Below, in pieces: positions 10,301-23,300 of a DNA stretch of 64,000 nt. The stretch comes from Phlebiopsis flavidoalba (Eukaryota; Basidiomycota; Agaricomycetes; Polyporales; Phanerochaetaceae). The notes beneath the pieces were generated by a model. The model saw only the letters and a list, made by a program, of their open reading frames with translations. It ran no database searches and was not told where the DNA came from. A program made the translations under genes and the position numbers. The stretch covers positions 248,001-312,000 of the forward strand of contig JAOCPU010000028.1 in assembly GCA_035772785.1 (NCBI GenBank), in the 5' to 3' direction. Position 1 is the stretch's first letter; the number at the start of each line of letters is the position of its first letter.

Positions 10301-13300
10301 TTTATTCCCGCTCGCGCGCCCCCCTTCCCCCGCGCGCCCCCCCCCCCCTGCCCCGCCCCAATTTATTTCCTCCCCACACATACACCCCCCCCTGGGATTC
10401 CTTTACCCCCCCCCCCCCCTTTAATTTTTTTTCCCACCTCCCCACATAAAGATTTTTCTTTCCCTCCCCCCCCTCCCGATTGCTCTCGGTTCCAGGGCTC
10501 CGTTTGGTGGTTTCCAGGAAGAAAGACCCGACGAAGAGGCCCTGCAGCAAGTCAACACACGAAGGCGAGAGCTCGACGTCCATTCTTAGCAAGCAGGACG
10601 CGGAGAAGCACGAGGAGCTCTAAGGCCGCCGGCATCAGCGCGCAAAAGACCTCAACGAGGCAGCATATATCGACCACCTCCGGTCCAACCAGAGTCCACC
10701 TCTTTCAACACACCATGACCAACTGGATGGTTTTCGAAACGTCCGTCTCGGACCCTAGACCAAAGCCAACGGCCATAGCACAGCTCCCGCTCGCGCTGTA
10801 CCCCTCTCGCGTCGCTCGAAATTTGCGCACCCCGAACGAAGCGTGAAAATACACAGGGGCCCCGCCCCTAAATCCTGAGCTCCGCGGCTCATTCCACCAA
10901 AGGCGCCAAAAAAAAAAAAAGCGTATAATGAAAAAACTAGTAGATTCCCCCCTCCCCCCACCATCTTAACAAAGAAATTGTGTTTTTAAAGGGATCTCTA
11001 AATAAACCCCCACACCTCCCAAAAAATTAAGCTCAACTCAAGATCGATCCCAAATAATCCAAAAAGAACATAGACAACGTACAAATCCACCACCAATAAA
11101 CAAACCAAAAAACCATTCCGTCCCCTCCTGAGGCTTTCTCTCCAACCGACGACGCCCGCGACGCAAACCTAATCACCGCTGCCCCACCCGCCCGCCCAGT
11201 CCATGCACTTCAACTCAACACTCTCCCAAACAAACTTTCCAACTCCCCCTCCATCTCTGACCTCCCCCCTCCCTCCAAAAACACTCCTCGCTTAACCGCC
11301 CTCCACCAAGGGCCCTCCCAGCCTCATTCACGACGCTAAAGAACAGCCTCCAATTCACCGGCCCGTCGTTCCCTCCCCCTCGGCCAATAAAAACCTCTGC
11401 TCCATGTCATTTTTTCTTTTCTCTTTCTTCTATTCTATACTACGATCGTTTGACGAGCAGGAATAGGGGGTACGAGAAGAAGGCACTAACTCTCTGGCGC
11501 AGCCCGCGTGTGCCTTTCACACCTCCACACTAGGAGCATGGCCCTCGATCAAGGACCGTGTCCCATAGGGGGCGCGAGCGCATCAAGTGGGGACCCCCCA
11601 AGGACCGCATCATCGAGCTCGTGTTACCAGAGGTCGTCAAGGTGGACGAAGAGCGAACAATCCAAACGCAAAATCCGGAGATAGGTGATCCCTGCCCCAG
11701 CAGTCGTTCCGTTGGCTCTACATACCGCCGATGTCTGGCCGACGATGCCCAAGAAGCCCCCTCATCATCCTCGGTATCATTCATCAGCATCTCAGCGGCG
11801 CCATGACTCCTGTCTTCTCCTTCGTGCTCTCAGCGTCTCCAGTACGAGGGTATATTGGTGTCGATCGGCGCGGGCGACCTCTCCGCGATCAACGTCTTTG
11901 GCGGGATCTCGCTCGCCATCGCGGCCGCCGACGGCCTCTTCATCGGCCTCAAGTATTTCGTCATGGAGTACGTCGCGATGGACGGGGTGAACAAGATCCG
12001 CAAGTCGTGCACTTCCAGCTCATCCTCGCGCAGGACAAGAAGTGGTTCGACAAGAGCGAGAACAGCGCGGTCCGCCTCGTCCAGATCCTCATCAAGGACG
12101 GCGATGACGCACGCTCTCTCATCGCGACGGTCCTCACTCGCGCAAGACTCTCGTCGTCACCGCCATGCTCGGCCTCGGACTCATCTGGGCTCTCGTACAG
12201 GGCTGGCAGCTGACTCTTGTTGGCTTTGCTCTGGCGCCGGTCTTTGCGGTCACGATGGCCATTCAGACGAACCTGGTCGCGAAGTGCGAGTACAGGAACA
12301 AGCGGGCTCGTGAGGAGGTGGCTACCTCGCGAAGGCGCTACTACGATGTGCGTTTCTATTTGTCCCCTCAGACTCAAGTTTGTACTGATCATCTTTGCAG
12401 GCCATCTCCAATGTTCGCGACATCCGCGCGATGGGCTTCGAGAACCTCTTCCAGGAGCGGTTCGACAAGTCTGCGGACGAGGCTCTTGCCACTGGAGTCC
12501 GGGGTGCCTTCGTTGAGGGCTGCACAACACGGCGTCGCCAGCGCTCTTTATCTACCTTTCCGAGGCTGTTCTCTTCTACGTCGGCGCCGTCCTCTGTCGC
12601 CAATGGCACTTACGACTACTTGCGCATGGTGCAAGTTCTTAACCTTGTCGTATTCACTGTAACAATCGGGTCTCAGTCTCATGTCTTTCAGTAAGCTCTC
12701 CTCTTTCTATACATGGCGTCCTATGCTTACGACCTTTCTTCAGCGCAACGCATTGCTAAATCCGTGCAGGGCCACGCGAGACTTCAACGTACTCCTCAAG
12801 CTGGACAACAACACGGACGAATCGCAGGGTTCGCTCCGTCCAGCTATCCTCGGCGACATCTCCTTCAAACAATGTTTCCTTCTCCTACCCCGAACGCGCG
12901 GACGTTCCTGTCCTCAAGGACCTTTCTGTTACTATTGCAGACGGCGAATGTGTCGCCGTCGTCGGTTCTTCTGGCTCTGGAAAGTCCACCATTGCTCTTC
13001 TTCTTCAACGTCTTTACGAGCCGAGCTCGGGTTCCATCACACATTGGTCACCAGTCGCTCCAGTCCACCGAGGTTCACCATCTGCGCGACCACGTTGCAG
13101 TCGTCAGCCAGCAGCCCAACCTGTTCGACGCGACCATCGCAGAGAACATTGCCTACGGCAGCGAGGGCGTCTCCATGGAGCAGATCCAGGCCGCCGCGCA
13201 GGCGGCAAACGTGCACGACTTCATCCTCACCCTCCCCAAGGGCTACGAGACGCCCGTCGGCGAGAACGCATCGCTCATCTCGGGCGGGCAGGCACAGCGC

Positions 13301-13591
13301 CTGCAGATCGCGCGCGCGCTCGCGTGCGCCCGTCCAAGGTGCTCATCCTCGACGAGTGCACGTCCGCGCTCGACGCCCGCGAACCAGCACGCGGTCATGG
13401 CCACCCTGCGCCACGCGAAGATCGGCCGCACGACGCTCATGGTCACGCACAAGCTGCAGGTCATGCAGATGTGCGATCGCATCCTAGTCGTCCACGACGG
13501 CGTCATCGCGGAGCAGGGCACTTACCTCGAGCTCATCGACAAGCGTGGTCTCTTTGCGCAGCTTGCGAGCGGTGGTGAATGGCAAGACTGA
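7348..13591 (+). CDS. STE6: Ste6/MDR-type full-length ABC transporter, heavily frame-disrupted
   Basis: This is an ABCB-type exporter (TMD1-NBD1-linker-TMD2-NBD2) of the plasma membrane; yeast Ste6 exports the farnesylated mating pheromone. TMD1 traces are IASGAVAPFMT (about 7690), SITSHYWIWTGE (about 7880) and SWALTLVILSAVPV (about 8240). NBD1 begins near 8990 (IELCDVTFAYP), but its Walker A is unreadable near 9120-9150; its signature SGGQKQ is at 9626-9643 and the H-loop THDL is near 10005. TMD2 (about 11830-12700) contains GDLSAINVFGGISLAIAAAD and AMLGLGLIWALVQGWQLTLV. NBD2 has an intact Walker A GSSGSGKST (12964-12990), the Q-loop VSQQPNLFDATIAENIAYG, the signature ISGGQAQRLQIARAL, Walker B VLILDECTSALD and the H-loop MVTHKL. 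The stop is TGA at 13589-13591. The start is uncertain; the ATG at 7348 is a guess. No pheromone precursor was seen nearby, so the substrate is unproven. Confidence 0.85.
9770..10490. repeat. Poly-T / poly-C homopolymer blocks inside NBD1 and linker of the ABC transporter
   Basis: Two blocks interrupt otherwise alignable coding sequence. About 9770-9845 is AT-rich with a run of T longer than 15, lying between the NBD1 signature and the Walker B region. About 10165-10490 alternates long runs of T and C. Coding similarity resumes immediately after each block (EPTSALDPTN-like sequence at about 9855, QGS...GRKTR linker at about 10494). They could be low-quality consensus, or real low-complexity introns expanded by slippage. 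Confidence 0.7.
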
Positions 13592-14040
13592 ACACTTCTT
13601 GGTTTCTTTTTCTTTTTCTGTCTCCGAACGCACGCATATATTCTCTCACGCTCTTTCATGCAAGTTATTTTTGTATTATTCATCAATCTATCGGTACAGC
13701 ATTTAACATTTCGACTTCGCTTCACGACTTTTACTTTCACGAACGGTTACCCAAAAGCATTTGTACGCATATACCGCAATCCATTGTTGTAACTTTTAGT
13801 CCACATACCAAATGTGATGAATAGAACGACTGCTACTTCCAAAAACCAACGAGTGGGAAACGTCAGGGATTCGTAAAGACAGGCATAGGGCCCAGGAAGG
13901 CGAGTGTCTGATCGTGAGATATTACAAGTCCTTGATATTCTATGAATGTACTGTGAGTTACGGTAGGGAAAAGCACACGTGTGATGCGAGGTCCGTGGAT
14001 TGAGATACGACAGATGCGAAAAATTAGCGAAGTCCGAACA
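13592..14040. other. Convergent intergenic region between ABC transporter and chitin synthase
   Basis: The transporter ends at 13591 on the plus strand and the chitin synthase ends at 14041 on the minus strand, so this 449-bp stretch should contain two 3' untranslated regions and terminators. It is T-rich on the left (TTTCTTTTTCTTTTT from about 13604), consistent with a fungal 3' end. No other feature is seen. Confidence 0.5.
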
Positions 14041-17000
14041 CTAGCGAGAGAGTTCCAGAGTAGAAAAGAAAGGTGTCCTATGCAAGAGAATGTCCCTACT
14101 ATCCTCTATCCGTCCAGCCCGTGCAAGCAGTACGCGATCTATTCGCGCCGTTGATTTGCTGCCTTTCGGCTGGACAGATCCATCGCAAATTCGGCCTACC
14201 AATTGTCGACGAATCTCACGCTTAGTGACAGTCGTCAGGTCGGCGTCCTGAAGGATGCGCTGAACGGCGCGGTCGATCTCGACGTCACTAGGAGCGCCAT
14301 GAGCGAGATCGACGTCCTCCGGGCTATGCGAGGTAGGTATTTGCACATCGAGATAGCTTGTTGGTGGCCGCGAAGGCATTGGCTGGTGCAAGACTCCAGG
14401 TGAAGGCATGTAGCCAGTCGACATTGGTGTGTTGCGACCCGATTGGTAGCCTGGTGGGGGGTACATCATCATGCCATGCTGAGACGGCGCAGGCGAATAC
14501 GCGCGAGACATGGCGGGCTCATAGTATGTCTCCCGACCATAGAGAGATGCCGTGTGTGACTCTGCATAGCCTTCATTTTGTAGCTTGGTCGGAGGAACCC
14601 ATGATCCAATGCTATGGTTCGACTCCTTATCCCAGAGCTCGTTTTCCTATATAGGATGTAAGACAATCGAATACCGAGAAATAACCTTTGGACGTACGTA
14701 ATCATTCCAAGACTTGAGTGGAATGGACCTTGGGTCGAACTTGCCCTCGTCCTGCATGCAAGGATAAGTATGTGCTTCTCGTCTTGAAGAAGGAGCAACC
14801 TACATGAACCACCAGCTTCTTAACCAGACTCTCCCAGACGACACGAGTCTGACCCCACGAGAAGTCGTCCATGCGCCAGAAGGAGTACAGGGGAAGGAAG
14901 AACGAGAACACAGGGATGGGCCAGGATGTAGAACACCATCCAGCCGATCATGTCCCACTTGCGACGCATGATGAAGACCAAGGCTTGAACACCGTATACA
15001 GCCGTCAACATGATAATGGAGAGAGTGGGGATACTCTTATGCTCGCCGGCTACCAGATAGATGAGATAGACAATCTGTCATGGGTGGTGTCAGCACCGTA
15101 ATCCAGTCAAGGAAGATGGATACGTACGTAAGCCACGGTGACAGGTGCAATGAGCGTAGACAAGAGATCCAGCACAACGACGAAACGCATGGAGAAACAA
15201 CAGAAACCGCAGAGTTGCTCGAGGAACACCAGCTCTCCAAGATTGTGGACAGTCGAGTTGATCCAACGCCGACGCTGGGAGAGCAGAACCTTCCAGTCAT
15301 CGGGAGCCACGGTGTATGCGTGTGCGTCACGGACGAACTGCGTCTTGAAGGTCGAGAAGTGCTTGAGTAGCAGCGTCGTGAGGTAACGATCTTCACCAAG
15401 GTGCAACAGGTTCTTCATATGCAGCGTGTCAACACGATTCTCGGAGTAGTCCTGGATGAGCTGGTTCGAAATCAGAAGAGGCTTGTGTGTGTCGGGTGTA
15501 CGGAGGCGGTAGAGCGTGAAACAACCGGGAAGACACGTCACGGAACCGAAGAGACTCTCGAAAGCCTTGGCCATGTGATGCGAAATGAAGTACTCGTAGA
15601 CCTGCATCATCGTGATGATGGACTGTTTAGCATTCGCCAACTCAGTTTCACCGCAAACACCAAGAAGCTTCTTGTCGTGAATCATGCTGGAAGAGACGGT
15701 CAACACTAGGCGTGTCCATCAGAGCGGAATAAGCTTACGCAGATATCAGGCGGTTGAGGGACAGTGGTGCGACGGTCGTTATCAGCGTCAACCATGAACA
15801 AGTACTCGTAGAAGCTCGGGTTGACACCAATGACGTTCTTGATCTGGTGGTATATCTCGAGCTCGAGAGGCGTCATGGGAGCATTAAAGTGGACCTAAAA
15901 GTTTTGGTCAGACTCGCTCGTTGTGATGCACACTTCACACATACCTTGTTGAGGAATTGCATGAGCAACATCTGCGAGTCACGCTTACACCACGGTTACC
16001 AGGCTTGGACTTCTCGCCAGGCTTGCCGCATTTGACAACAACGATGTAGGGGACGACGTGACCCTGAGTCTCGTACAAACCCGAGAACACCTTGCCCATG
16101 TTGTGCTGCTTCGAACCCTCGCCCGAGCGACAGGAAGCTCAGAGGCTCCGCATCAGCATTGGAATTGGCGCCGAGGACATCAAGGACAATACGGGGCGTA
16201 GGCTGGTCGTTACCGGAACCGACGACCATACCGTCGCAAATGATGAACAGCAACTTGCGCTTGTCGTCGTACTTGGTCTGGGCCAAAGAGTCGATGGGTC
16301 TTGCGAAGCGACGAGGTACCTTCGGTATAACAGGGGACCTGGCAAATGACGAACTTGTCGTGGTCTTCTGGGGCGCGGGAAGAGCCAAAGTTGATGGATG
16401 CGATGAACTTGAAGCCGATGACGCTGACCATGATGATCGACAAGGCAAGAGAAGGATGTACTGCGAGAACAGGCACTGGGGTGAGTTACGGCTGTCGACC
16501 TTGCCGACGAGGAACAGGTTGCGCAAACAAGTCTTCTGCCACTTCAGGACCTGTGAGTCGATGTTCATAAGCCATCAATCTTCTTCGTCACATCCTGGCC
16601 CGCATTGAACTGGAAGACGTCGAGGACAGCACCTGGTGCATGAAGTGGACGTCGATGCCGGAAGGAGCTTGCTCGCCCTTTGGCGCTCCGACAGCGGGAC
16701 CATTAGCAATGTACGAGGTGAGGTCGTACACGAGACCACGGTACACTGCAATCGACTTCTTCTGGTTCGCCAAGGTTCTTGAGCTGCTTGCTGTCATAGC
16801 CAACAAATCCGACACGGTTGTTTCCAGCGCATAAGCGTCATGCTCTCGAAGTACCAGTCGGGGCGGTAGTCGGTTTGTCGATGCACGGAAGTCGTGGTAC
16901 TGAGCGTTCGTATCGGTGTTGTTGCTGGAATCCAGAGTGACGTACGGGCTGACTGTGCCAGTGATAGTACCGTTGCACAAGGCGCTAACCTGAGCGGGGG

Positions 17001-20000
17001 CATTAGACAGACGTCCGCGACCAAGCTGCATGTACTCACCTGCACGGGGAAGAGGTTATCAGCAGCCACACCGCCGTACTTCAGAATTGACTTCTCCGGG
17101 ACAACGTTCACGATGCGTTGGTGGGTAGCCGCAATCTCAGTGAGATCAAAGACCTCGCCACGGATGGAAGTGTAGACATTGTTAGGGCTGTTTGTCGAGG
17201 AGTGAGACTGCAGTTCGCTGGTACTGAAGACGTGCTCGGTGGGGCAGATGAGGGGGCCGATGACAGCAATGACGAAGATTGCGCAGCCACAGACAAACCA
17301 GATGAGAAGGTTGAGCGCAAGCTTTTCACGCCACGCCTGCTGGATATCCGGACGCTTCATGCGGCCGACCCATGCCAAGACTGGGTTCGGAACCCACCAC
17401 GTTAAGATCCAGCAGAGGAGGGGACCCATCGCCTACGAGCCGAAGACTCCTTGAGCACCTCGACAGTCTCGCCTTCCTGGATTTCGCCAGCAATGACCTC
17501 CTTGTTCGCAAGGCCCTTGTCGGCGTTACCGAACATGTTCCTCGATGGCGCATAGGACTCAGTACCAAAGTTGGACTCGGAAGCATCATCGCGGTGGCTT
17601 GTGAGAGCACTGCGGACGTCGTAGTCTTCACTGTGGACAGACTTCTGATCCTCGTAGTCCTCGTACATGTTCCCACGCTGGAACGGCGACGCGTTTGCAA
17701 CGAGCGGAAGAGCCTGGTTGGACTGGCCGAAGGGATCGTTGTAGCCACCCTCGTAAGGGCCCTCCTGCCCAGGGAGTTGTAAGGCGCGTAAGGATCAGCC
17801 AACCCACGGGGATCGAGACCAGCCTCTGCCTCCGCTTCGCGCATCCTGTTGCGCTTCTGTTCCTCGGTATCTTTGGCACGGAGGTCGTCCTCAAGCCGGT
17901 GGAACGCAGCATGAGACAAGAACACCTGGATAATAAAATTAGATTTGTGCTCCACATGTCCCAGAGACGGTCTCACCATGTGCATGCCAAGTACGACGTC
18001 TTTCTCTTCGAGACCCAGTGCGGTACGCGTCTGCTCAACTTGCTCGCGAGGCTCTCCTTCATGAACGTTGGTCGATTGCAGGGTATCTTTGTACCTGTCC
18101 ACGAACTCCTGAGGTGTCATCGCCACCTCGAAGACGTTGATGCAGCGACGGGCGACCTCCGACAGTCCCTGGCTGCGTACTTGGCCCTTCACCGAGCGGC
18201 CTTCGAGTTGGTTCGGAAGTTGGGAGTCGTTGGGGTTGACGCAGAACACATACCACGCCTGCGCCTCCTCGAGTGTCTCGAACAACATGTCAAGCGCCGA
18301 GCGGAATTGTCCAGCAATGCACGGTGCTCCACGGGGGCTCTCCTCTTCTTCCTTCTCGTCGTTGTCGGTCTCACGGACCGTAGGCATGCGCCTGATGGTG
18401 CCCTTGCGGCGGGTAGAGGGTGCGCGCATCGGCTTCACGGGCTGTTGCGCGCAATGATTGTCTCCTCATATTCTTGGGGTGGACCTGAGTTGCAACCGCC
18501 TTGGACGTGAACAGCGCGCGAACGAAGGGGTTGATCGAGCCAGAGCCATCGGCAGCCTGCTGATCTGTCGTGCTCGTGCCACGGAGAAGTTGAACAAAGT
18601 CGGGACTCATGGTATCCTGGTTACGCTCAAGGAAGCCCTCCGCCGAATACGTGACGGGACCCGTGAAGTGGTTGACCGTGAATGTAGGGAAGCCAGACCT
18701 GTCCGCGGAGCCGACTTTGAAGGAGGAGTGGTTACCCCCACCTCTTCGAGAAAAACGCCTCGACCATGGTATGGTTCGTCTTTCTGGGTGTTCGGCGTGC
18801 TTGGTCATCCATGATGTGAATGAGGCCTCCAGGGCGGGTGCTGGAGCAGCCGAATGCACTCAGAGTTGTCGAAGTAGGGAACCTGGGGGGACGAAACGGG
18901 AGATTCCCTCGTTGTTGTACTCGGCGACATGAGACTCGAAAAGCCGCTTTTGGATGAAGTTCTGCAGTCGCTCATTGGCAAAGTTGACGCAGAATTGGTC
19001 AAGACCGTTAGGCCGGCTGGTGAGATTCTGAGGGCCAGGTAGATCGAACATAGCAATAAAGCTCGCAAAGTCGTCCTTGTGGAGGCGCTGGTTGATGTGC
19101 TCATTGAGCCATGTGAAAAGGAGGGAGTACAACGTGATGGCGAGTTCATCCCTGTTGTCAGCTGAGCCATCCGGATCGAGGAAGACAGTGCACAGGCTCT
19201 TTCTTCATGAGTCTTGTCCGGTATGTCAAAAGCGGCCTCTAAAGGCCGCTGGCTGAACGCCTAGGAACTCTGCGACAATCTCCAAAACGTCGGTGTTCCG
19301 AACGAAAACGGGCAGCGTCCTCATTTCGCTGGCGGTCGATCGTAAACTCCAGGTTACCAAGGTGCAGGATAGCGGCGATGAGCTGACATGTCTGGGCGAC
19401 ATGACGCTTCGAGAAGCCGACGTTTCTTCAGCGCCATCTTAGACTGATCAAAGCGTTGGGGACGGCGTCGTGTCACGGTCGTCCACGGCCTGAGACCTTG
19501 GACCGTGCCCTCTCGCCGGTGCAGCGCGTTGCGCAAGGTAGCGGTATGTCGCCTTTTCGTTCAAGTGCATATGCTGCCGTTCCTCCGGGGATGCCCGGCC
19601 ATGAGGTAATAGAAGATATGGAAATTGCGCTCGCCAGATGGCACGGAGGCAACGCGACTGCGCTCCAGGTAGTAGTCGATTTGCTGGGTCTTGACACCAC
19701 ATAGCCGACCACGCTCTGTGAACTGGAGTTCGGTGTATTTGCCGAAACGCGAGGCGTTGGAGTTGAAGAGCGTGCGGGCGTTACCAAACTGGGACATCGA
19801 GGACAAATTCCGGCCGCAACGTGCGGGGAGTTGGTGTGCGAGTTTTTGGAGCCCTTCTTGCCCGGGTTGCTTACAGCCACTGAGGTCGAGCAAAGCCTTG
19901 ATAGCAAGTCGCCGATTCTCTGACTTGCCGCTGCTTGTCTCAAGCACCGCTGCGACGATAATGAGATCAATGGCATCAGTTGTGCTAATGGGAAAATAGG

Positions 20001-20333
20001 CCGCACGCTGAGAAGAATGCCCACTGGTCCCTGCGCGAGTCCGGCGCAATGTGGTAAATACGCATTATTCGCCAGTTGGAAGATGTTGAGGTGGGAGAGG
20101 GGTGTTGGGAGGGAGTCGTGTCGCGGTACTCGGCGGCATATTTCTGTAGCAAACGGAGTCGGAATTGCTGGGGACGTGATTTTTGAAGAGGTTGACAGCG
20201 ACAATGAGCAGAGGAGCCATGTTTGGTGTAGATCGTGTCGGTCATAAACCGCCTCGCGTGGATGCATTGCTGACGATGATGTCGTAATCTAGCCAGACTG
20301 AGTGAGGGCTGGAGGGTCGCGAGGTCGGGTCAC
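14041..20333 (-). CDS. Chitin synthase with N-terminal myosin motor-like domain (class V/VII type)
   Basis: This is a plasma-membrane processive glycosyltransferase (GT2) making cell-wall chitin from UDP-GlcNAc. From the N-terminus: [10 protein letters not shown]; a myosin head with [18 protein letters not shown] at its P-loop, switch-I-like [13 protein letters not shown], and [14 protein letters not shown] where myosins have DIxGFE; a disordered linker; cytochrome b5-like segments ([27 protein letters not shown]); membrane spans; then the catalytic core with [29 protein letters not shown] (about 15782-15793), [14 protein letters not shown] (about 15365-15400) and QRRRWINST (about 15250-15282); more membrane spans ([19 protein letters not shown]); and a DEK_C-like tail ([16 protein letters not shown]). 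Introns are short and canonical. The expected start MTDLATLQ reads GTG ACC C at 20333, so the initiator is damaged in this consensus. The stop seen in frame is at 14041. The 15-18.5 kb part is among the cleanest in the window. About 1,900 residues are expected. Confidence 0.95.
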
Positions 20334-23300
20334 CGATTCCAATCGTTGGTGCATGCCCAGCGTGGACTGCCGTATACAGACTGTGCCGGCTGCTCATGCC
20401 TGGGCAACGTCGAAGAGGTGATAGTAGAAAGTACAAAGAGAGGCAGGGGACGAAAAGGGCGGGTGTCGCCGCCTTGAAGACGGCGGTGGAAGTCTGGTGC
20501 AAACTGAAGCCCCCGGACAGAAACAGCCATCGTCCAGGTTTCGACGCTGACTAAGCGGATATGTCACAAAAACTGCTCGACGATCAACGCTAGATATGGT
20601 GTTTATTGGAGGACCTATTTCTGTTCTGCAGAACCCCGGTGGGATAAATGCTCGTGGGGCGATGACACATGTTTCAAATCGCGGTCATCGTTTCTATCCC
20701 CTTTTTTTTTTTTTTTTTCGCTCATCCGAGCGCCGTCGTGGCTACCGAAACTTGGTATTCGCCCACCATCGGAGGCTTTTTGTCCATCCTTGCACAGGCC
20801 ACTATCATGGAGAGCACCAACAAAACGCTTATACAGGAATTCTACACCAGTTTCCAGGCGGCGCAGACCGTCTGACAATGATTTTCCCATATTTCGATGC
20901 ACATCGTTCTGAAGAGGCGTGGGCTGTCGGTTAGGCTTGTCGGCCTCGTCTGGATGCTCTGAAGACTCTTGGGACCCTCTCCACGCGACGACGTGAATGC
21001 GCTTTGCCTCGGACGTGTTGCAAAGTTGCGGAAGAGTCTAAGCCGCCAATGCTTTTAAGTCTACTTACCAGCGTATGACCACCGCCAGTACGACTGAGCA
21101 GGTGATGTACTTCGACCTTTGGTATCATTGTCAATCTTAATTGCGCAGCCAATTCGTCCACTTAGGCTCTAAAATCCCTCGAGCAGTCTCTTGAGGGCAC
21201 TGCGATTAGTCATCCACAGAGAACGCCGAAATTTGCCTTCAAACGGAAAACAACAGAAGCCCGCACCCGCCACCCCTCCTGCGCCGGTCGACACAGTCAC
21301 GAGCATTGGCTGTAACCCTCTATCCAGGACGATGTATCCCGGACTTCAGCCTCTGTTACGCTTTCAAGCTGCACAGATCAGTACCGTATCTGTGGTTCGC
21401 GTGTGGTGGTCTGCCGTTCCTATCTATGGCTAAACCTACCACAACAGATCTCAGCCATCTGATGGCTGGACCGCGTGTGTCGTCGAACCTACTGGATTAA
21501 TACCAGAAAATACACAGCCCGTGACCTTTACCGCTTTGTGCACATACGCAATGTGACAAACTCTGCCTACTCCTACTTCCTTTCATACAAGGGAGCGCCA
21601 TCGGATTCACGACATGAAGGTCTATTGATTGTGTTATCGTGCTTGGTTGCCATCAGGTATCTGAGAGTATGTTCCTTCTCATTAAGCCTGTGCTGAAAAT
21701 ATGGCATCTTATGGCATCGCGCAGTTTCGACATGCATTACTCTCAGTCGCAGGCGTTAACGTCTATTATCTTGATCGAATCGACTCGAATCCTATCCATC
21801 GAACATTGTTCCAAAAGCTGTGCGCCGATTTGGGACGCTATCCTGCGTTGCTGCTTCGGCCAAACAAACGTATCACCATCCGCACAGGTGCGTAGCCAAC
21901 GGAGCTTTCTTTCCGTCAGAACCAAACTTATTCGATATAAAGCCTGGCGACAAAATGAATGTACACAAGAACTTTTTTTCCCATATTTCGGTTCGGCAAC
22001 TGGCCTAATTGGGGCCCTCGCCTCCAATTGGACGTAATGCTGGGAGCCTGGAGACGAGCTAGTTTCCTTCTCAAGCATGGCAGATGGAGGCTGTGGTGAT
22101 GGCAAATGCCGCGGGAGGTGGGAAGCGGATGGATATTCTGAAAGGCTTCTTCCGCAGACGCGAGGACATAATGAAAAGACTCGTGTTATAATGGGAGCCA
22201 ACTCGTCGCACGAGGTTGTGCATCATAGTTAACTATCATCATGAGAAGCAGTTTGCAGATCGTTGTATCCAGCTACGAAGCCACGCTCGGTTCTCAGCTG
22301 TCCTTCTGAACATATGTCGTTGAGTCAAGATTTCCATTGAAGTCCGTTGCGTGTCGCGTCGGTAGCGGGGTCGATCTGATGCGGAGGTGACGTAGCATCT
22401 CAATGAGTTAGCATCATTCATCGGCGGCTCCGTTTCAGGTTCGATCAGCTTCCTAAGATGCTGTGCGCCAGTTTGCCCTCAGGAACCTTGACGCTCGAGC
22501 TTGCGAAGCAATGTACTATAAAAGCGGTCAATGCAAACCGCATCTAATCTCTCACACGTTTGACTCCATTCTCTTTTCCTATTCTCTCTCCGGAACCTGT
22601 GCCGGCTCTACTTTCTCGTGACTTTCATCTGTTGCTTCTTAGCTTTACAACTGATATTTGTACATCCAATGTCTATACTATGGGGTGTTGTATTCCAACG
22701 GACTCGCTGATGCTCTGCTCTAAGTAGACGCATGTATGATTGCTGAGTTAAGGTATTTTCATTCCAAGTTGACTTCAAAGCTCAAAACATGCCTAGGTAC
22801 TATCCCCCCCTGCCCACTGGCACTGAGTCTTATGCATGCCAAATCGGTTTCTCTATAAGTAGCGCTTTACGGCGTATTGCCACTGCTTAATTGGGCTGAA
22901 AATGTCTCATTCATTCATTGCCAGAAATCTAGCGAAAAATGCCTGCACTGGCAGAAGACTCATCAAGCCAAGTCTGCGCGTGCTGTCGGGATACGCTGCT
23001 TGCAGTGACACCATTCCGCGCAGTTCGATGATCGACGATCTTTTTCATCGATGACCCGCCGAACGCTGCAACGCCGCAATCGAAGCCATTAATTTATTTT
23101 TCCCCTGACCGACGACGCAACCACACACCAGGCGAGACAGCAATGGACCATGAAGTCCCGCACACGGGGCGCAAAAAAACTAACCGTCGATGCACAACCG
23201 CACCCCTGCCATCGCGCTTCTAACGATGAAGACCTGGGGAGCTATGACGGAGCGCCGATACCCAAACGGTAGGTCCCTCAGACGAACGGCGAGACAGCAC

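Noticed and set aside
7348..13591. Interpretation of the Ste6-like gene as an ancient pseudogene
   Set aside because: Motif-level identity in NBD2 and TMD2 is too high, and the same kind of breaks affects essential genes elsewhere in the window; consensus error is more economical, though not proven.
20669..21060. Possible NTF2/SnoaL-like protein (TLIQEFYTSFQ)
   Set aside because: The resemblance lasts only about 15 residues and does not continue in any frame.
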